Assembly: GCA_029932755.1 (NCBI GenBank)
Contig: JAOZPK010000052.1
Location: forward strand, 4,959-14,356
Origin: Candidatus Cloacimonadota bacterium
Lineage (GTDB): Bacteria > Cloacimonadota > Cloacimonadia > Cloacimonadales > TCS61
Length of the DNA: 9,398 bases
Direction: 5' to 3'
Part shown: positions 6,676-9,398 of the stretch, piece after piece
Layout: each line of letters begins with the position of its first letter
Position numbering within the stretch: the first letter of the stretch is position 1
Notes under the pieces: model-generated
What the model saw: the letters and a program-made list of their open reading frames with translations, nothing else
Told to the model about the DNA's origin: nothing
The model's database searches: none
Program-made: the position numbers and the translations under genes

Positions 6676-8085
6676 ATGAAGAAATTGTTGATAATTTTAA
6701 TTTTATTATTCACCTTTCAGCTCCTTTCACAAGACTTTGATATTGAGACTGTAAAAGAAATTCAAGCAGAACGTGAATTGGCGGAATGGATCGAAGCAAT
6801 GCTTTTTCCAATTGTGGGAGAAACTATAGTTATTGCTAATCTTACCCTAGATTATCCTGCCAGCCGATTGCAGGTTTATGGTTCAATGCTGGATAAAGAA
6901 AAAAGTCTTCCCGGGCTTCCAATTGCCAAGTCAAAATCTGTTATGACTACAATGATAGATGATCAGGAAACGTATCCAACTATTGTTGCCAGAAAGGAGA
7001 TCACGATCTATTTACAAAAAGATGTAACAGATGAAATACTGCAATTCATTAAGCAGAATGTTGCACTTTGGATGAATATTAATCCTGAAAAGGGTGATAT
7101 TCTACAAGTAAAAAATATTATGGATTTTAGAAGTGGTATCGCTGCAGAAGAAGAAAAAAAAGAGGTAAATAATTTCTTTTTTCTTTATATGGGAATAGCT
7201 TTACTCATTATAATTCTTGTTTCCGTTTTTATCTTAAGATCTGGTTTTACAAAACTAACAACTTCCATGCAGGATGTAAATGTAACCGGTTTTGAGAAAG
7301 CACTTCAGATAAAAGGGAATATGTCGGCTCAGGGGGTAGGTGGTTCCGGGAATAGCACAGCCAATCTTATTACCTTTCCAAAGAAAGCAATTGCTATTCG
7401 ACTTGTTGACAACAAAAAAGAGATAGAACCATTTGATTTCAGTTTTTTAGAAGAACTCTCTGTACAAAGTTTTTCAAACCTACTTGAAGGCGAGAATGCG
7501 AGTGACATAGCTTTTATACTAACTAATCTTAATTACAAATTTGTAAGTGATTTTTTGAATTCTTATATAGGAGAGACAGATCAGATAATAAAATCAATGT
7601 TAGCTGAAAACAGTAAAATAAAGAAAGAAGTTATTGGATTAAGAAACAAATTGTATACAAAATTCACTAAAATAATAGAAGATGAAAAATTAAATACAAA
7701 CAGCAAAGAAGTTCTGATAAACGTACTTAATCAACTTGATCTGGATAGAACTAAAAAATATCTAGATCAAATAAATCAAATAGATGTAGAAGTTGGGAAA
7801 GAAATGAGAGAGAAAGTATTCCTCTTTTCTGATATTATTAAACTAAATGTGCAGGAGATCGAGCAGATCGTTTTCTCTACAGATCATGATCTGATGGTTA
7901 AATTCCTTAAGAGCATTGATAGGGATCTGCAAAGTAAGTTTTTTAATAGCTTAACTCATAGAGCAGCTTCTATTATCAGAGAAGATATGGATTACCTGGG
8001 ACATATCGAACAAAAAGAACAGGAAAAGATCCAGCATCAAATGCTTTTTAATATTAGAAATATTTTACAATTTATTAAGGAATAA
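6676..8085 (+). CDS. FliF-FliG fusion: reduced MS-ring anchor joined to the FliG middle and torque domains
   Basis: AAGGA at 6665-6669 precedes the ATG by six bases. Residues 1-19 are a hydrophobic export signal or first membrane segment. Residues 36-150 match the membrane-proximal periplasmic part of FliF: IEAMLFPIVGE (39-49), SLPGLP (77-82), and IKQNVALWMNINPEKGDILQV (125-145), the counterpart of FliF's avGfn..RGD segment. Residues 166-188 are a membrane helix, followed by a Gly/Ser-rich linker (213-228). Residues 252-335 resemble FliG_M (FSFLEEL, DIAFILTNL). Residues 340-469 resemble FliG_C: MREKVFLFSDI (377-387), FFNSLTHRAASIIREDMDYLG (422-442). The FliG torque positions map gap-free to K412, R429, E436, D437 and E445. 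Missing are the first two FliF ring-building domains and FliG_N, since FliF is normally about 550 and FliG about 330 residues. MotA and MotB genes follow directly. It is probably the rotor of a MotAB-driven machine. Homology to FliG is strong and to FliF good; the machine is unknown. Confidence 0.82.
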   Translation: MKKLLIILILLFTFQLLSQDFDIETVKEIQAERELAEWIEAMLFPIVGETIVIANLTLDYPASRLQVYGSMLDKEKSLPGLPIAKSKSVMTTMIDDQETYPTIVARKEITIYLQKDVTDEILQFIKQNVALWMNINPEKGDILQVKNIMDFRSGIAAEEEKKEVNNFFFLYMGIALLIIILVSVFILRSGFTKLTTSMQDVNVTGFEKALQIKGNMSAQGVGGSGNSTANLITFPKKAIAIRLVDNKKEIEPFDFSFLEELSVQSFSNLLEGENASDIAFILTNLNYKFVSDFLNSYIGETDQIIKSMLAENSKIKKEVIGLRNKLYTKFTKIIEDEKLNTNSKEVLINVLNQLDLDRTKKYLDQINQIDVEVGKEMREKVFLFSDIIKLNVQEIEQIVFSTDHDLMVKFLKSIDRDLQSKFFNSLTHRAASIIREDMDYLGHIEQKEQEKIQHQMLFNIRNILQFIKE

Positions 8086-8087
8086 AT

Positions 8088-8825
8088 ATGAAATCATCAG
8101 TTATAGTTGGTTTTTTACTAGGTTTTGGTATAATTCTTTCGGTGATATTTTTCAAGCAGGATCCATCATTGTATCTCAATTGGCCGGCAATGGCGATTAC
8201 TCTTGGAGGTACATTATCTGCTGTTATTATCTATTTTTCTCCGCAAGCAATGAAGAATGCCGGGAAGTCGTTAATTGCAATATTCAAAGATAAACAATAT
8301 TCAGAAATATACCTTGTTGATACGATATTAGATATCAGCAAACAATCCCGCAAAACCAGTTACAAGAGCCTGATCGAGAATGAATCTATAATCGAGATAC
8401 CATTTTTAGCTAAAGGTATGAATCTTGTAGCCGATGGGGAAGATATTGAACATATTGAAGAAGTTTTAATTAGAGATAGTAGATCTATAACAGAGAAGAA
8501 TATTATTGCAGAGAGAGTTTTTAGAATAGCAGGTAGCTTTGCACCAATGTTTGGTATGATGGGAACTGTGATTGGACTTATTGCCATGTTGTACCGTGTG
8601 AAAGATCCTGCCGCAATTCCAGCAGCGATGGGGCTGGCTTTGGTCACAACACTTTATGGTCTTATTCTTGCAGCCCTGATTTTCAAACCATTATCAGGGA
8701 AGATCCGAGATAAAAATAATACAGATACACGAGTAAGAGAGATAATAATTGCAGGAATTATTTCCATTAGAAAAAATGAAAATTCTCATAAAATTAAAGA
8801 AAAACTATTAGGATACTTACATTGA
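8088..8825 (+). CDS. motA: MotA-type stator subunit (ion channel)
   Basis: At 245 residues it is close to PomA/MotP-class MotA proteins. Membrane helices lie at about 4-22, 33-50, 147-169 and 183-203. Landmarks are NWPAMAITLGGTL (31-43), the cytoplasmic loop (51-145) with SRK at 87-89 and E97, FAPMFGMMGTVIGLIAML (151-168) with channel proline P153, the second conserved proline P201 in FKPL, and the C-terminal VREIIIAGIISI (216-227). MotA forms the ring that, with MotB, converts ion flow into rotation of FliG. R88 and E97 lie about where E. coli MotA R90 and E98 meet FliG, with E97 one position off by simple alignment. The usual GENPR-like tail motif is altered (KNENSHKI). The gene begins two bases after the rotor gene, with AAGGAA at 8077-8082. 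The coupling ion (H+ or Na+) cannot be told from this sequence. ExbB or ZorA is less likely because of length and topology. Confidence 0.92.
   Translation: MKSSVIVGFLLGFGIILSVIFFKQDPSLYLNWPAMAITLGGTLSAVIIYFSPQAMKNAGKSLIAIFKDKQYSEIYLVDTILDISKQSRKTSYKSLIENESIIEIPFLAKGMNLVADGEDIEHIEEVLIRDSRSITEKNIIAERVFRIAGSFAPMFGMMGTVIGLIAMLYRVKDPAAIPAAMGLALVTTLYGLILAALIFKPLSGKIRDKNNTDTRVREIIIAGIISIRKNENSHKIKEKLLGYLH
8810..8813 (+). promoter_or_regulatory. Ribosome binding site that fixes the TTG start of motB
   Basis: AGGA lies eight bases before TTG 8822 and inside the end of motA. No ATG or GTG is available nearby, and the first in-frame ATG (codon 35) lies inside the membrane helix, which rules it out. Confidence 0.6.
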
Positions 8826-9398
8826 TAACAGAAGATATACTCGCTAGTAATTTACATTCAAAACAAAGCAGGATCCAGGATCTTAGCGATGAGGCTAATG
8901 AGAATCAGAACCTGCTGGATGTAATGATACCTTATGCAGATCTGATGACACTGCTTCTAGTTTTCTTTGTATTCTTTTATGTGACGACGGATTATGAGAA
9001 GAATAGAAAAATAATTAAACAAAATGAGCAAATAGTTGAACAAAATCAACGCCTGATGGAGCTGGCTATATTAGATTCTCTTTTAGATGTGAATGAACAA
9101 GTTATCATAATACCCAGTGAAGTTTTATTTAGTACGGGTGAAGCACTTTTAAAGTGGGAATCTTTGCACACTTTAGCTCAAGTTGCCAGAAATATTCAAG
9201 GTAGAATTAAGGGTGAGCCAGGATGGCAGGTTCGAGTGGAGGGGCATACCGACAATATTCCTATATTGAGTGGTGACTTTGCTTCCAATTGGGAACTCTC
9301 ATCTGCAAGGGCATTGAATGTTGTAAGATTTTTTATGGATAATAATTTTTTCCCACCTGAACAGATGCAAGCTATGGGCTATGGTGAATTTAAGCCAC
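8822..9398 (+). CDS. motB: MotB-type stator subunit with OmpA/peptidoglycan-binding domain (C-terminus outside window)
   Basis: The frame starts at TTG 8822, overlapping the motA stop (TTGA), a junction typical of translational coupling of subunits made in fixed ratio. It is open for 192 codons to the window end. Residues 1-34 are a polar cytoplasmic tail. Residues 35-54 are the single membrane helix with the ion-carrying aspartate D40 in PYADLMTLLLVFFVFFYV. Residues 56-80 are a charged helix like the plug that closes unassembled stators. From about 95 an OmpA_C-like domain follows, with FSTGEALL (103-110), VEGHTDNIPI (139-148) and the LSSARA helix (159-164), the residues that grip peptidoglycan in MotB/OmpA/Pal. 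It anchors the MotA ring to the cell wall next to the rotor made by the upstream fusion gene. A few dozen residues at most should be missing. Confidence 0.92.
   Translation, partial: MITEDILASNLHSKQSRIQDLSDEANENQNLLDVMIPYADLMTLLLVFFVFFYVTTDYEKNRKIIKQNEQIVEQNQRLMELAILDSLLDVNEQVIIIPSEVLFSTGEALLKWESLHTLAQVARNIQGRIKGEPGWQVRVEGHTDNIPILSGDFASNWELSSARALNVVRFFMDNNFFPPEQMQAMGYGEFKP

Noticed and set aside
8088..9398. Zorya anti-phage ZorA/ZorB or ExbB/ExbD identity for the last two genes
   Set aside because: The MotA-like protein has ordinary length without a long coiled-coil tail, the MotB-like protein has the full plug and OmpA-type region, and a FliG rotor is encoded directly upstream. No ZorC/ZorD/ZorE-like gene is seen.
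6676..9398. Ordinary flagellar operon
   Set aside because: No fliE, fliH, fliI, flhA, rod, hook or switch gene is in the window, FliF and FliG are reduced and fused, and the upstream genes are envelope proteins. It cannot be excluded that such genes lie elsewhere.
1..9398. tRNA, rRNA, insertion sequence or attachment site
   Set aside because: No cloverleaf-like sequence, ribosomal RNA segment, transposase frame or terminal inverted repeats were recognised by reading; intergenic space is too small for most of these.

Overview
This AT-rich window has two functional blocks and two genes cut by its edges. Organism: a Gram-negative bacterium with an outer membrane. A PorV/PorQ-like barrel and a large Ig-repeat surface protein with a T9SS/FlgD-type C-terminal module suggest the Bacteroidota-Chlorobiota-Fibrobacterota neighbourhood or a candidate phylum near it, such as Cloacimonadota. 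That placement is an inference from gene content. Genes use the standard code and good Shine-Dalgarno (SD) sites.

Left edge (1-575, minus strand): the N-terminal part of a GAF-domain sensor whose output domain lies outside the window. A 272-base divergent spacer follows, with an imperfect inverted repeat carrying two inward-facing TTGACA boxes.

Middle left (848-2265, plus strand): a tightly coupled pair, a MocA-like nucleotidyltransferase and an XdhC-family protein. Both are maturation factors for molybdenum hydroxylases (xanthine dehydrogenase/CO dehydrogenase type). The enzyme they would serve is not in the window.

Right three quarters (2348-9398, plus strand): a compact five-gene operon behind a promoter-like region with a 20-bp operator-like palindrome. 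In order it encodes (1) a 957-residue secreted protein with six Ig-like repeats, two cadherin-like domains and a C-terminal sorting/anchor-like module; (2) an outer-membrane PorV/PorQ-type barrel with a stalk and two TPRs added at its C-terminus; (3) a 469-residue protein that I read as a natural fusion of the membrane-proximal third of FliF to the middle and C-terminal domains of FliG; (4) MotA; (5) MotB, cut by the window end. Gaps are 4, 13, 2 and -4 bases, so co-expression is very likely.

The notable point is the third gene with its neighbours. The FliG torque helix is kept, with four of the five classic charged positions, and a matching stator is encoded next to it. The ring-building N-terminal two thirds of FliF, FliG_N and the usual FliM-binding motifs are missing or degraded. 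No flagellar export, rod, hook or switch gene is present in the window. With the outer-membrane and surface genes in the same operon, the simplest hypothesis is a reduced rotor-stator motor that works on an envelope or surface apparatus (gliding, adhesin movement or secretion) rather than a conventional flagellum. This is inference and depends on what the rest of the genome holds.
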